From contig DASQIH010000241.1 of the NCBI GenBank assembly GCA_035631655.1, positions 62,001 to 126,000 on the forward strand: a stretch of DNA of 64,000 nt, given 5' to 3'. The stretch comes from Gp1-AA122 sp035631655 (GTDB lineage: Bacteria > Acidobacteriota > Terriglobia > Terriglobales > Acidobacteriaceae). Positions 33,901 through 42,790 of the stretch are shown here, piece by piece. The notes under the pieces are model-generated. The model did not search any database and was not told the DNA's origin. It was given only the letters and a program-made list of their open reading frames with translations. Position 1 is the first letter of the stretch, and every line of letters begins with the position of its first letter. A program made the position numbers and the translations under genes.

Positions 33901-35298
33901 TCAACCAGCTTTTGAGTCGTCGCCGACCTCCGGCTCGCCTCGGAGCCCATACTTCTCCATGCGATAAATGAGCGTTTTTCGACTGAGGTCCAGATACCGG
34001 GCCGCTTGCGTTTGGTTCCCTTGGAACCGGCTTAACGCTTGGGCGATCAACTCCTTTTCCACGGCCTCCAAGCTGATGCCGTGCGCCGGAAGTTCCATTT
34101 GCAGCGTGTCCAGTGCCGGCCGCTGCCTGCGGAGTGTCTCTGGTAGGTCCTCGAAGATGATTTCATCGCCGGCCGCGAGCACCACGAGCCGTTCGATCAC
34201 GTTCTCGAGTTCCCGAACGTTGCCTGGCCAGCGATACGCAGAGAAGTACGGCAGCAAAGACATGGGCAATTTCAAATTGGGCCGGCCCTGTTTGTCTCGG
34301 GCTATTTCGAAAAAGCGCTGCACCAACTCCGGGATGTCCCCAGTGCGCTCACGCAGAGGCGGCAGCTCTATAGGAACGACATTCAAGCGATAGTACAGAT
34401 CTTCTCGGAAGCCTCCATCCGCCACCATTGCGAGCAGGTTTCGATGCGTAGCGGCAATGATCCGGACGTCTACCTGTATCCGTCCCGTCTCGCCAACCTT
34501 TTCGATCTCGTGTTCCTGAATCAAGCGGAGCAGCTTAATCTGGAGTTCCGGCGGTAACTCGCCAATCTCGTCCAGAAATATCGTTCCGCCCTCTGCTGAT
34601 TCAATCTTGCCCTTCTTGTGAGTGGCCGCACCGGTAAAGGCGCCCTTAACGTGGCCGAACAATTCCGACTCCAGGAGGTCCTTGGGGATGGCACCGCAGT
34701 TGATGGTGACAAATGGCTTGCTTTTGCGGCGGCTGCTGCAGTGGATTCCGCGGGCTACGAGTTCCTTGCCCGTTCCGGTATCGCCGCGAATCAATACAGT
34801 GACGTCCGATTGCGCGGCGCGGGCGGCCATGTCGAGTGCATACGTGAGAGCATCGGAACGCCCAACGATGTTCTGAAAACCCGGTCTCTGATCCAGAGCC
34901 CGGCGCAACGTCTGAACTTCCTCCCGAAGTGAGAGATGTTCCAAAGCGCGGGCGACTACCATACGCAAGCTTTCCGGATTGACAGGCTTTGTAATGTAAT
35001 CGTATGCTCCGAGCTTCATCGCCTCGACAGCTGTTTCTACCGAGCCGAACGCCGTGATCAACACGACCACCGTGTCGGGATATTCCGAACGGATGTGTCT
35101 CAGCAGTTCGACTCCGGAGATCCCCGGCATGCTGAGATCCGTAATCACCAAGTCCTGAGGTTTGCGCGCGAGAATGACTTTGGCTTCTTCACCGCTGACA
35201 GCCACCATCACCGTGTAGCCCTCGTCCTCAAGCTGCACCTGCGTGACTCGACGCAGACTGGCGTCGTCGTCAACAACCAGAATCCGGCGGCTGCTCAT
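33901..35298 (-). CDS. Sigma-54-dependent response regulator (ZraR/AtoC-like)
   Basis: The 465-residue activator has a receiver (Asp54 in ITDLSMPG), AAA+ domain (GDTGTGKE, GAFTGA, FLDEIGE) and a Fis-type DNA-binding domain (NQTQAARYLDLSRKTLIYRM). It would activate sigma-54 promoters when phosphorylated by the kinase downstream. It is divergent from the second Cus cassette, whose upstream region contains a sigma-54-like element at 35500, making that cassette the prime candidate target. Its recognition helix is nearly the same as that of the activator at 23.9 kb. Confidence 0.94.
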   Translation of the reverse strand: MSSRRILVVDDDASLRRVTQVQLEDEGYTVMVAVSGEEAKVILARKPQDLVITDLSMPGISGVELLRHIRSEYPDTVVVLITAFGSVETAVEAMKLGAYDYITKPVNPESLRMVVARALEHLSLREEVQTLRRALDQRPGFQNIVGRSDALTYALDMAARAAQSDVTVLIRGDTGTGKELVARGIHCSSRRKSKPFVTINCGAIPKDLLESELFGHVKGAFTGAATHKKGKIESAEGGTIFLDEIGELPPELQIKLLRLIQEHEIEKVGETGRIQVDVRIIAATHRNLLAMVADGGFREDLYYRLNVVPIELPPLRERTGDIPELVQRFFEIARDKQGRPNLKLPMSLLPYFSAYRWPGNVRELENVIERLVVLAAGDEIIFEDLPETLRRQRPALDTLQMELPAHGISLEAVEKELIAQALSRFQGNQTQAARYLDLSRKTLIYRMEKYGLRGEPEVGDDSKAG

Positions 35299-35398
35299 CT
35301 CCTATCCATCCAAGACGAGGTAAGCAAGCAAGCGGCCACGCCCTTCAATCAACTCGATCAAGGCTTTCCGTAGAGAGCCGTGGATTGCCGCCAAGTTC

Positions 35399-35525
35399 GG
35401 TGCCCGAAATGAGGCAATGCACTCCTCAGATCAGGCAGATCCGCGGGCTTAAGGGCCGAACCCTCACGCATATTCTCGATCCGAACGAGGGAAGCTGACT
35501 GGTGCCCGAAGTGCAGAAGACAATG
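35399..35525 (+). repeat. Imperfect direct repeat in the divergent regulatory region
   Basis: GGTGCCCGAAATG followed by CAATGC (from 35399) recurs as GGTGCCCGAAGTG followed by CAATGC (from 35501), 102 bp apart. The two lie between the sigma-54 activator and the Cus cassette and could be upstream activator sites, although the second overlaps the -24/-12-like element. Confidence 0.4.
35500..35515 (+). promoter_or_regulatory. Candidate sigma-54 promoter of the second Cus cassette
   Basis: TGGTGC-N5-GTGCA has the GG-N10-GC spacing of sigma-54 promoters, though the -24 half is imperfect. It ends 17 bp before ATG 35533 and would fit better with the in-frame ATG at 35551. Confidence 0.3.
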
Positions 35526-35532
35526 CGCAGAA

Positions 35533-36807
35533 ATGAATTCCGCCATGAGCATGAAGTTGATCGAGCACGCTGCATTCAGAACGAGCTTGATTTTGTTCGC
35601 TGCATTGTCAGCGGCCGGACAGGAATTGCGTCTAAACGAACTTGTCGCCGAGGTACTCGTCAACAACCCGGATATTCAAGCCGCACAGAAACGCTATGAG
35701 GCTTCCCGCCAGCGGCCCAGCCAGGCCAGCAGTTTGCCCGACCCGATGTTTTCACCCGGCTGGACGAGCAACGGCAATCCGTTACCGGGCGCCCAGCTTG
35801 GCGTGAGCCCGACGTCCTCTATAGGGTTCATGGTCACTCAAGAGTTCCCGTATCCCGGGAAACGAAAACTTCGCGGGGAGATCTCGGTAAAGGACGCAGA
35901 AGCCGAGTTTCAAACCTATCAGGCCACGCAGCTCCAAGTACTGTCCCGGTTGAAACAGGCGTTTTACAAGCTGTCCTACGATTACTCGGCCATAGCGGTG
36001 CTGGAACGTAACCGAACCCTGCTGGATAGGCTGCTCAAAATCACCGAGGCCCGTTACTCGGTCGGACGCGCTGCGCAGCAGGACGTGTTCAAAACCCAAA
36101 CCCAGATCTCGGTTCTGGAGAGCAGAGTGATTCAGTTGCGGCGCGACAAAGCTGCCCGAGAGGCTGAGTTGAACGCGCTGCTAAATCGGCGCCCTCGCCA
36201 GCCGATCGGCCAGCCTCCGGAACTGCAAGCGAAGCAGTCCGTCCGGTCGCTGGACGAGTTGTTTGCTCTCGCCTCCAAGCAAGCGCCCATGCTTACGCGG
36301 GATCAACGGATGATCGAACGCTCTGAATTGGCGGTCAACCTCGCTCACAAGGACTACTTTCCGGACTTTGCAGTTTCTGGCGGCTACTTCAACCAGGGAT
36401 CGATGTCACCGATGTACCAGGGACGCCTCGACATCACCATTCCGGTATATTACCGACGCAAACAGAGTGCGGCTTTGAACGAGCAGACACAAATGCTCAC
36501 CCAAGCCCGGCGATCGTATGAAGCAACCAATCAGAACCTGCATTTCCAGATTCAAGATGAGTTTCTCGCCGCTCAGGCGTCCTGGGACCTCCTACAACTC
36601 TATTCCAGTACAACTGTGCCTCAAGCAAGCCTTGCATTAGAGTCGTCGATGTCGTCCTACGAAACCGGCACGGTTGATTTCCTGTCCGTCCTCACAAATT
36701 ACATGTCGGTCCTGGATTTCGAAATCAACTACTACGAGGAACTGCAGAACTATTACATGTCCTTAAGCCGGATCGAAGAAATGATTGGAGCTCCGGTCGT
36801 CCCATGA
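35533..36807 (+). CDS. cusC: TolC-family outer-membrane channel, CusC-like (cassette 2)
   Basis: The 424-residue protein has a signal peptide (TSLILFAALSAAGQ), two OEP repeats and coiled coils (LQVLSRLKQAFYKLSYDYSAIAVLE and FQIQDEFLAAQASWDLLQLY). It shares the QAAxxRYEAxxxRPSQAxxLPDP start pattern with the CusC-like protein of cassette 1. In-frame ATGs at 35545 and 35551 are alternative starts and none has a strong ribosome-binding site. First gene of the second Cus cassette, with the adaptor gene starting 10 bp after its stop. Confidence 0.92.
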   Translation: MNSAMSMKLIEHAAFRTSLILFAALSAAGQELRLNELVAEVLVNNPDIQAAQKRYEASRQRPSQASSLPDPMFSPGWTSNGNPLPGAQLGVSPTSSIGFMVTQEFPYPGKRKLRGEISVKDAEAEFQTYQATQLQVLSRLKQAFYKLSYDYSAIAVLERNRTLLDRLLKITEARYSVGRAAQQDVFKTQTQISVLESRVIQLRRDKAAREAELNALLNRRPRQPIGQPPELQAKQSVRSLDELFALASKQAPMLTRDQRMIERSELAVNLAHKDYFPDFAVSGGYFNQGSMSPMYQGRLDITIPVYYRRKQSAALNEQTQMLTQARRSYEATNQNLHFQIQDEFLAAQASWDLLQLYSSTTVPQASLALESSMSSYETGTVDFLSVLTNYMSVLDFEINYYEELQNYYMSLSRIEEMIGAPVVP

Positions 36808-36817
36808 GGGTGCAACC

Positions 36818-38149
36818 ATGAAAGCTCTTCGTGTCTTACTCTTCTTAGCCGCGATGGCGGCCGTGTTCGTCGCCGGTTACGGGTACCGCCGCTGGTATGC
36901 GGTGCCCGGCACAGCACAAGCATCAGTGGAAAAGCCATCCGGTGTTCCAGCCCAAACAGCTACTCCGCCCGAACTCCCAATGGGAACAATCCAGATCAGC
37001 CCCAAGAAGCAGCAATTGATCGGGGTCAAATATGGTATTCCCTCGATCGGCTCGTCCGTCAAAACGATCCGGGCTGTTGGAAAGATCGCGCCGGACGAGC
37101 AGCGCATCGCCCATGTGCACACTCGCGTGGAGGGCTGGATCGACAAGGTCTTTGTAGATTTCACAGGTAAGGTCGTAGAAAGAGATCAACCCCTGCTCAC
37201 GCTGTACAGCCCCGACCTGCTGTCCACACAAGAAGAGTTTTTGCTGGCCCTCAAAAGCCAGGGCCTGATGAAGGCCAGCACTCTGAGAGGTGCGCTGGCG
37301 CAGAGCGATTCTCTTCTGGCGGCAACGCGGCGCCGCCTAATACTGTGGGACCTCACCGACGATCAGATCGACGAAATCGCCCGCACGGGCAAGCCTGTAA
37401 CGAACATTACTGTCTACTCACCAGCGAGCGGGTACATCACGGCACGCAACGCTTTCCCCAAACAGCGGATCACTCCGGATACAGAGCTGTACACAATCAC
37501 GGACCTCAGCCGGGTTTGGATCATGGCCGACGTATTTGAGGCAGAAGCGTCTTTGGTGCGGTTGAACCAACCCGTGAATATCACCTCATCCTACGGCCCG
37601 TCCGCTGTGCTCAGAGGGAGGGTGGATTACATCCAGCCTCAGGTGGATCCAACCACGCGAACTCTGAAGGTCCGCATTGATGCGGAGAACCCTCGCATGA
37701 CCCTCAGGCCGGACATGTTTGTCGAGGTGAATTTCAGTATCGCACTGGCACAGCAAATAACTGTGCCGACGGACGCAGTGTTGGATTCCGGCCTGAAGAA
37801 GACAGTGTTCGTGGACCGCGGCAACGGCTACCTGGAGCCCCGTGAAGTGCAGATCGGAGAGCATCTCGGCGACCGCATCGAAATCCTGCGGGGCCTGAAG
37901 CCGGACGAGCGCATCGTTATCTCCGGAACGTTCTTGATTGATTCCGAGAGCCAGATGAAATCTGCGGCTTCCGGTATGGGAGGCATGCCGGGAATGCCCG
38001 GGATGTCGGCGCCTAAGTCTTCCGGGGGTAACTCCCCGCCGCCAACTCCCTTGAAACAGGAGCCCCCACCCGTCAAATCTCAACCCAGCAAATCTGAACC
38101 GGGCAAGCAGGATATGAAAGACATGCCTGGCATGGCGAAACCACGATGA
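36818..38149 (+). CDS. cusB: RND periplasmic adaptor, CusB-like, Met-rich tail (cassette 2)
   Basis: The product is 443 residues from ATG 36818 (GAGGG upstream). One N-terminal anchor helix is followed by a linker and the standard adaptor domains (VEGWIDKVFVDFTGK, LLTLYSPDLLSTQEEFLLAL, FLIDSESQMKS). Unlike the cassette 1 adaptor it has no FixH-like domain. It ends instead in a Met/Gly/Pro-rich tail (GMGGMPGMPGMSAP ... MKDMPGMAKPR), likely flexible and able to bind Cu(I). The stop overlaps the pump gene by ATGA. Confidence 0.93.
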   Translation: MKALRVLLFLAAMAAVFVAGYGYRRWYAVPGTAQASVEKPSGVPAQTATPPELPMGTIQISPKKQQLIGVKYGIPSIGSSVKTIRAVGKIAPDEQRIAHVHTRVEGWIDKVFVDFTGKVVERDQPLLTLYSPDLLSTQEEFLLALKSQGLMKASTLRGALAQSDSLLAATRRRLILWDLTDDQIDEIARTGKPVTNITVYSPASGYITARNAFPKQRITPDTELYTITDLSRVWIMADVFEAEASLVRLNQPVNITSSYGPSAVLRGRVDYIQPQVDPTTRTLKVRIDAENPRMTLRPDMFVEVNFSIALAQQITVPTDAVLDSGLKKTVFVDRGNGYLEPREVQIGEHLGDRIEILRGLKPDERIVISGTFLIDSESQMKSAASGMGGMPGMPGMSAPKSSGGNSPPPTPLKQEPPPVKSQPSKSEPGKQDMKDMPGMAKPR

Positions 38150-41100
38150 TCAACCGCATCATTGAAATCTGCGGCAAGAACAAGGTCATGGTCCTCATCC
38201 TGGCCGCATGCGCGGTCGCGGTTGGCGTCTGGGCCATGAGGAATATTCCGCTGGATGCACTTCCGGACCTTAGCGACACGCAGGTCATCGTGTATTCCCG
38301 TTGGGACCGCAGTCCCGACATCATGGAGGACCAGGTCACTTATCCCATCGTGACGGCGATGCTGGGCGCTCCGAAAGTCAAGGACATCCGAGGTTTCTCG
38401 GACTTCGGCTATTCCTACGTCTACATCATTTTTCAGGAAGGAACTGACATCTACTGGGCGCGGTCACGCACGCTCGAATACTTGTCATCTGTGCTCCCAC
38501 GTCTGCCGCAGGGGGTGACCACCGAACTCGGGCCGGACGCCACCGGTGTGGGATGGGTTTTCCAATATGCAGTGGTCGATAAGAGCGGGACGCACAGCTT
38601 GGCTGAACTGCGCTCCGTTCAGGATTGGTTCCTACGGTACCAGCTACGAGCGGTCCCAGGTGTGGCGGAAGTGGCACCGATTGGCGGATTCGTCCGCCAG
38701 TACCAAGTCAACGTTGACCCCAATCGCCTGCAGGCGTACAACGTGCCCATCATGAAGGTCGTGGAGGCGGTTCGCGGAGGAAACAACGACGTCGGCGGTC
38801 GGCTCGTCGAGTTCAGCGGTGCTGAATACATGGTGCGAGGCCGCGGCTACGCGCGATCTGAGGAGGACATCGGAAAGATCGTGGTGAGCTCGATGAACGG
38901 CGTACCGATTCGGGTTCAGGACCTCGGAACCGTTACACTCGGCCCGGATATTCGCCGCGGGCTCGCAGACTTAAATGGCACGGGAGACACCGTTGCGGGC
39001 ATTGTCGTGATGCGCCAGGGCGAAAATGCGTTGCAGGTGATCGAGCGCGTGAAGGCCAAGCTGAAGGATATCGAGCCGGGTCTGCCAAAGGGCGTGGAAA
39101 TCGTCAGTACCTACGACCGGTCGGATCTGATCCTGCGCTCCATCGAAAATCTGAAAGAGACGCTCATCGAAGAGATGATCATCGTGGCGGTGGTGATCTT
39201 CATTTTCCTCCTGCACGCTCCTAGCGCGTTGGTTCCCATAGTCACGATCCCCGTAGCGGTCGCGATTGCGTTTATTCCCATGCAGATGATGGGACTGACC
39301 TCCAATGTCATGTCGCTGGGCGGCATTGCCATTGCAATCGGCGCGATGGTGGATGCCTCCATTGTTGTCGTCGAGCAAACGCATAAGAAACTTGAAGCCT
39401 GGGAACATGAGGGCGAAAAGCGGGACTATCACGCAGTCGTCATTGAGGCCGCGAAAGAAGTGGCGGGCCCGAGCTTCTTCGCCCTCCTTGTGATCGCGGT
39501 CTCCTTCATTCCGGTTCTAACGCTGGAAGCACAAGAAGGACGTCTGTTCAAGCCCTTGGCTTACATGAAGACTTTTACGATGATTGTGGCCGCCGCGCTT
39601 GCTATTACCCTGGGGCCGGTGATGTTGCTGCTCGTGGGCCACATGAAACAGTTCCGATTCCGGCCGCGCTGGCTCAGTAGTCTACTCAACGCCGTGATCG
39701 TCGGCAAGATTCATTCGGAAGAGAAGCACCCCATTAGCCGGGTGCTCATCCGCCTCTACGGACCTATATGCGCCTGGAGCCTGCGCTGGAAGTGGCTGGT
39801 GATTGCTGCGGCGGTTGCGTTGGTTGCAATCACAGTGCCGGTTTATGACAGGCTCGGTTCTGAGTTTATGCCGCCTCTGGACGAAGGCACGTTGATGTAT
39901 ATGCCCTCGACGCTGCCTGGAATCTCGGTCACAGAGGCCCAGAAGCTCCTCCAAGCGCAAGACCAGATTATCCGGCAGTTCCCGGAAGTGCAGAGCGTTA
40001 TGGGGAAGTCCGGCCGGGCCGAGACATCCACCGATCCGGCGCCCTTCTCGATGATGGAAATAGTCATCGGTCTCAAGCCCCAGTCGGAGTGGCCGAAGAT
40101 CGAGACCTGGTACTCGTCCTGGCCGCCCTGGACAAGATCAATTCTTAGCCGTTTCATGCCGGATCACCTCACTACCGAACAACTGGTCGATCAAATGAAC
40201 GAGGCACTGCAGTTGCCGGGTGTCGCCAATGCCTGGACGATGCCTATCAAAGCGCGCATCGACATGCTCACGACTGGTGTGCGAACGCCGATCGGAATCA
40301 AAATCTACGGATCCGACCTGAACGAGATTCAGCGCCTGGGCACGCAAATCGAAGGCATGATGCCGCAGATCGCCGGCACCCGAAGCGTATTTGCGGAGCG
40401 GACTGGAGGGGGATACTTCCTCGACTTCAAGTGGAATCGCGATGCCATTGCGCGTTATGGGCTTTCGATCGACGACGTGCAGTCCGTAGTGATGAATGCT
40501 ATCGGCGGGGAGAACGTCACGACCACCATTGAGGGCCGAGAGCGCTATCCAGTCAATGTCCGGTATCTTCGCGACCTTCGCAGCGACATGAACAAACTGG
40601 AGCGGGTGCTGGTTCCGGTCATGGGCGGCCAGACGCAGATCCCGGTCTCGCAACTCGCCTCCGTTGAACTCGCTGCGGGACCTTCGATGATCCGCGATGA
40701 AAACGGATTGCTGAATGGTTATGTCTACGTGGACATTACGGGCCGGGATGTGGGCGGATATGTCCAGGAAGCCAAGAAGCTACTCCGCGAAAAGCTGACC
40801 CTGCCGCCTGGATACACGCTGACCTGGAGTGGCCAATACGAAGCCATGGAGCGCGTCCGGCAGCGCCTCATCATTGTGCTGCCAGTGACGCTAGCGGTCA
40901 TTGTGATGCTGCTCTATTTCAACACCAGATCCTTCGCCAAAACTTTGATCATCCTCCTGGCCGTTCCTTTCTCCGCAGTGGGCGCGATCTGGTTTTTGCA
41001 TGCCTTGGGATACAACATGAGTATAGGCGTCTGGGTGGGACTCATTGCGCTTATGGGAGTGGACGCCGAAACGGGCGTCTTCATGCTCTTGTATCTCGAT

Positions 41101-41403
41101 TTGGCGTTTGACCAGGCGAAGAAGGAAGGACGCTTGGGCAGCCTCGCGGGTCTGCAGGAAGCGATCATGCATGGCGCGGTAAAAAGAATCCGGCCGAAAG
41201 TGATGACGGTTGCTGTCATGTTTCTTGGGTTGGTTCCGATCATGTGGTCCACCGGCGCAGGCGCAGACGTGATGAAGCGGATTGCGGCGCCCATGATCGG
41301 CGGTATCTTCACTTCTTTCATCCTGGAACTGGTCGTCTATCCGGCAATTTATGAGGTATGGAAATGGCACTTCGAAGTAAAGCGAAATCTCTCACCGGTC
41401 TGA
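38146..41403 (+). CDS. cusA: Cu/Ag efflux RND pump, CusA-like (cassette 2)
   Basis: The 1085-residue pump has the copper/silver class TM4 pattern (GAMVDASIVVVEQ) and the three metal-path methionines in MYMPSTLPGI, PFSMMEIV and RIDMLTTGVRTP. It is homologous along its whole length to the cassette 1 pump but diverged, with different periplasmic inserts (for example near TWYSSWPPW), so the two are old duplicates or separate acquisitions rather than a recent copy. It overlaps the adaptor gene by 4 bp and the next gene by 40 bp. Confidence 0.95.
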   Translation: MINRIIEICGKNKVMVLILAACAVAVGVWAMRNIPLDALPDLSDTQVIVYSRWDRSPDIMEDQVTYPIVTAMLGAPKVKDIRGFSDFGYSYVYIIFQEGTDIYWARSRTLEYLSSVLPRLPQGVTTELGPDATGVGWVFQYAVVDKSGTHSLAELRSVQDWFLRYQLRAVPGVAEVAPIGGFVRQYQVNVDPNRLQAYNVPIMKVVEAVRGGNNDVGGRLVEFSGAEYMVRGRGYARSEEDIGKIVVSSMNGVPIRVQDLGTVTLGPDIRRGLADLNGTGDTVAGIVVMRQGENALQVIERVKAKLKDIEPGLPKGVEIVSTYDRSDLILRSIENLKETLIEEMIIVAVVIFIFLLHAPSALVPIVTIPVAVAIAFIPMQMMGLTSNVMSLGGIAIAIGAMVDASIVVVEQTHKKLEAWEHEGEKRDYHAVVIEAAKEVAGPSFFALLVIAVSFIPVLTLEAQEGRLFKPLAYMKTFTMIVAAALAITLGPVMLLLVGHMKQFRFRPRWLSSLLNAVIVGKIHSEEKHPISRVLIRLYGPICAWSLRWKWLVIAAAVALVAITVPVYDRLGSEFMPPLDEGTLMYMPSTLPGISVTEAQKLLQAQDQIIRQFPEVQSVMGKSGRAETSTDPAPFSMMEIVIGLKPQSEWPKIETWYSSWPPWTRSILSRFMPDHLTTEQLVDQMNEALQLPGVANAWTMPIKARIDMLTTGVRTPIGIKIYGSDLNEIQRLGTQIEGMMPQIAGTRSVFAERTGGGYFLDFKWNRDAIARYGLSIDDVQSVVMNAIGGENVTTTIEGRERYPVNVRYLRDLRSDMNKLERVLVPVMGGQTQIPVSQLASVELAAGPSMIRDENGLLNGYVYVDITGRDVGGYVQEAKKLLREKLTLPPGYTLTWSGQYEAMERVRQRLIIVLPVTLAVIVMLLYFNTRSFAKTLIILLAVPFSAVGAIWFLHALGYNMSIGVWVGLIALMGVDAETGVFMLLYLDLAFDQAKKEGRLGSLAGLQEAIMHGAVKRIRPKVMTVAVMFLGLVPIMWSTGAGADVMKRIAAPMIGGIFTSFILELVVYPAIYEVWKWHFEVKRNLSPV

Positions 41404-42119
41404 GCCTTGCCGGCCTCCTGCTCTGCGGCGTAACCCCGCCAATAGCGGCGCAGACCTACACGTTCGAGGTGCGTCATCAGCATTGGCGCAAGGGCGCAAT
41501 GGGAACGTTACGGATTTCTCCAGAAGAGATTTCGTTTGAGGAGCACGGGAAGAAGGGCAAAACCGACTCGCGAAGCTGGCGCTATGAAGAGATCCAACAG
41601 CTTACGGTCAGCCCGGCCGGACTTCGCATTCTCACTTATGAGGACTCGAAGTGGAAACTCGGACGAGACCGGGAGTTCATTTTCGATCGCGTGCCGAAAG
41701 ACCTAGCGGTCGAGGCGTACCCTCTATGGACAAGCAAGCTGGATCAGCGATTCATTGCCGCGGTTCCCGCGCCAGAGCCAGCTCCAGAGTGGAAGGTCGG
41801 AGCCAAGCTCGACCACGGTCTGTCGGGAACATTGGGAACACTGATGATCGGGAGAGAGCAGATTGCATTTGACGCCGGAGAACACGGCGGTTCCAGATCC
41901 TGGCGTCTGATCGATATCGAGAACGTCAGCAGCTCGGGTCCGCTGGACCTTACCGTCACCACGACCGAGAAATCGGGACTGTTTCGGGGCAGCGGTCGAC
42001 AATTTCATTTCCAGTTACAACAGCCGTTGAAAGAGGATCAATACGGCGCTCTATGGCGAAGCGTCAACCGGTCCAAGGGTCTGACGTTTCTGGATTCGCA
42101 ACGTCGAGGAGAACAATGA
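41364..42119 (+). CDS. Secreted tandem-domain protein linked to Cu RND pump (paralogue of 4825-5493)
   Basis: From ATG 41364 (GAGG seven bases upstream) the product is 251 residues with a signal peptide (GLLLCGVTPPIAAQ). Two repeats of about 90 residues follow: GTLRISPEEISF...DSRSWRYEEIQ...AYPLWTSKL and GTLMIGREQIAF...GSRSWRLIDIE...YGALWRSV. The pattern is that of two PH-like domains (inference). The same arrangement, in the same position directly after cusA, is found in cassette 1. No catalytic or metal motif is evident. Its consistent linkage suggests a pump accessory or periplasmic assembly factor. Its end overlaps the AAA ATPase gene by ATGA. Confidence 0.78.
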   Translation: MALRSKAKSLTGLSLAGLLLCGVTPPIAAQTYTFEVRHQHWRKGAMGTLRISPEEISFEEHGKKGKTDSRSWRYEEIQQLTVSPAGLRILTYEDSKWKLGRDREFIFDRVPKDLAVEAYPLWTSKLDQRFIAAVPAPEPAPEWKVGAKLDHGLSGTLGTLMIGREQIAFDAGEHGGSRSWRLIDIENVSSSGPLDLTVTTTEKSGLFRGSGRQFHFQLQQPLKEDQYGALWRSVNRSKGLTFLDSQRRGEQ

Positions 42120-42790
42120 GAGCCTGCGCATGTAGAGAACCTCACGAGCCGCGCCACGTGGTGCTGACAGGAGGTCCAGGAGCCGGTAAAACCGCCATCT
42201 TAGAACTCATCCGCCAGTCATTCTGCCAGCACGTGAAGGTGCTTCCAGAAGCAGCCGGCATTGTGTTCGGCGGAGGGTTCCCGCGTGGTGAGAGTGTCGG
42301 TCTACGCCAAGCGGCTCAACGGGCAATCTTCTACGTGCAGCGCGAGCTCGAAACGGCAGCGGACGGGGAAGATCCGGCCGTCATTCTGTGTGACCGAGGG
42401 ACCATAGATGGCGCCGCTTACTGGCCGAACCAGGACGACTTATGGTCTTCGGTCGGCACCACGCTTGAGGAGCAACTTAAGCGCTATGACGCTGTTATTC
42501 ACTTGCGGACGCCGACCATCGACAATGGCTACAACCGTACGAACCCACTCCGGATCGAATCGGCAGCCGACGCAACCGACATTGATGGCCGGATCGAACG
42601 GCTCTGGCAAGGGCATCCAAGACGCTTCATCGTTGAAGCTACGCCGGATTTTATGGGAAAGGCAAGCCGTGCGATAGAGATCCTACGGGCCGAAATGCCA
42701 GAGTGTTGTCGGCGGCATGTCATTCCATTCCTCGGAGAGCGTAAGAGGGATGCATCTAAAGATGAAGCAGTAGGAAACTTCCGTGGTTGA
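42116..42790 (+). CDS. P-loop ATPase (AAA_28-like)
   Basis: The 224-residue protein starts at ATG 42116 inside the preceding stop. It has Walker A GGPGAGKTA, a CDRGTIDGAAYW segment of the kinase-like AAA_28 type, and YNRTNPLRIESAADATDIDGRIERLWQGHPRRFIVEA near the C-terminus. Such proteins are NTP-binding and may phosphorylate a small molecule or act as a switch; the substrate is unknown. It links the copper cassette to the glucan phosphorylase gene, with 4-bp and 8-bp overlaps, so all may be one transcript. Confidence 0.8.
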   Translation: MRACACREPHEPRHVVLTGGPGAGKTAILELIRQSFCQHVKVLPEAAGIVFGGGFPRGESVGLRQAAQRAIFYVQRELETAADGEDPAVILCDRGTIDGAAYWPNQDDLWSSVGTTLEEQLKRYDAVIHLRTPTIDNGYNRTNPLRIESAADATDIDGRIERLWQGHPRRFIVEATPDFMGKASRAIEILRAEMPECCRRHVIPFLGERKRDASKDEAVGNFRG

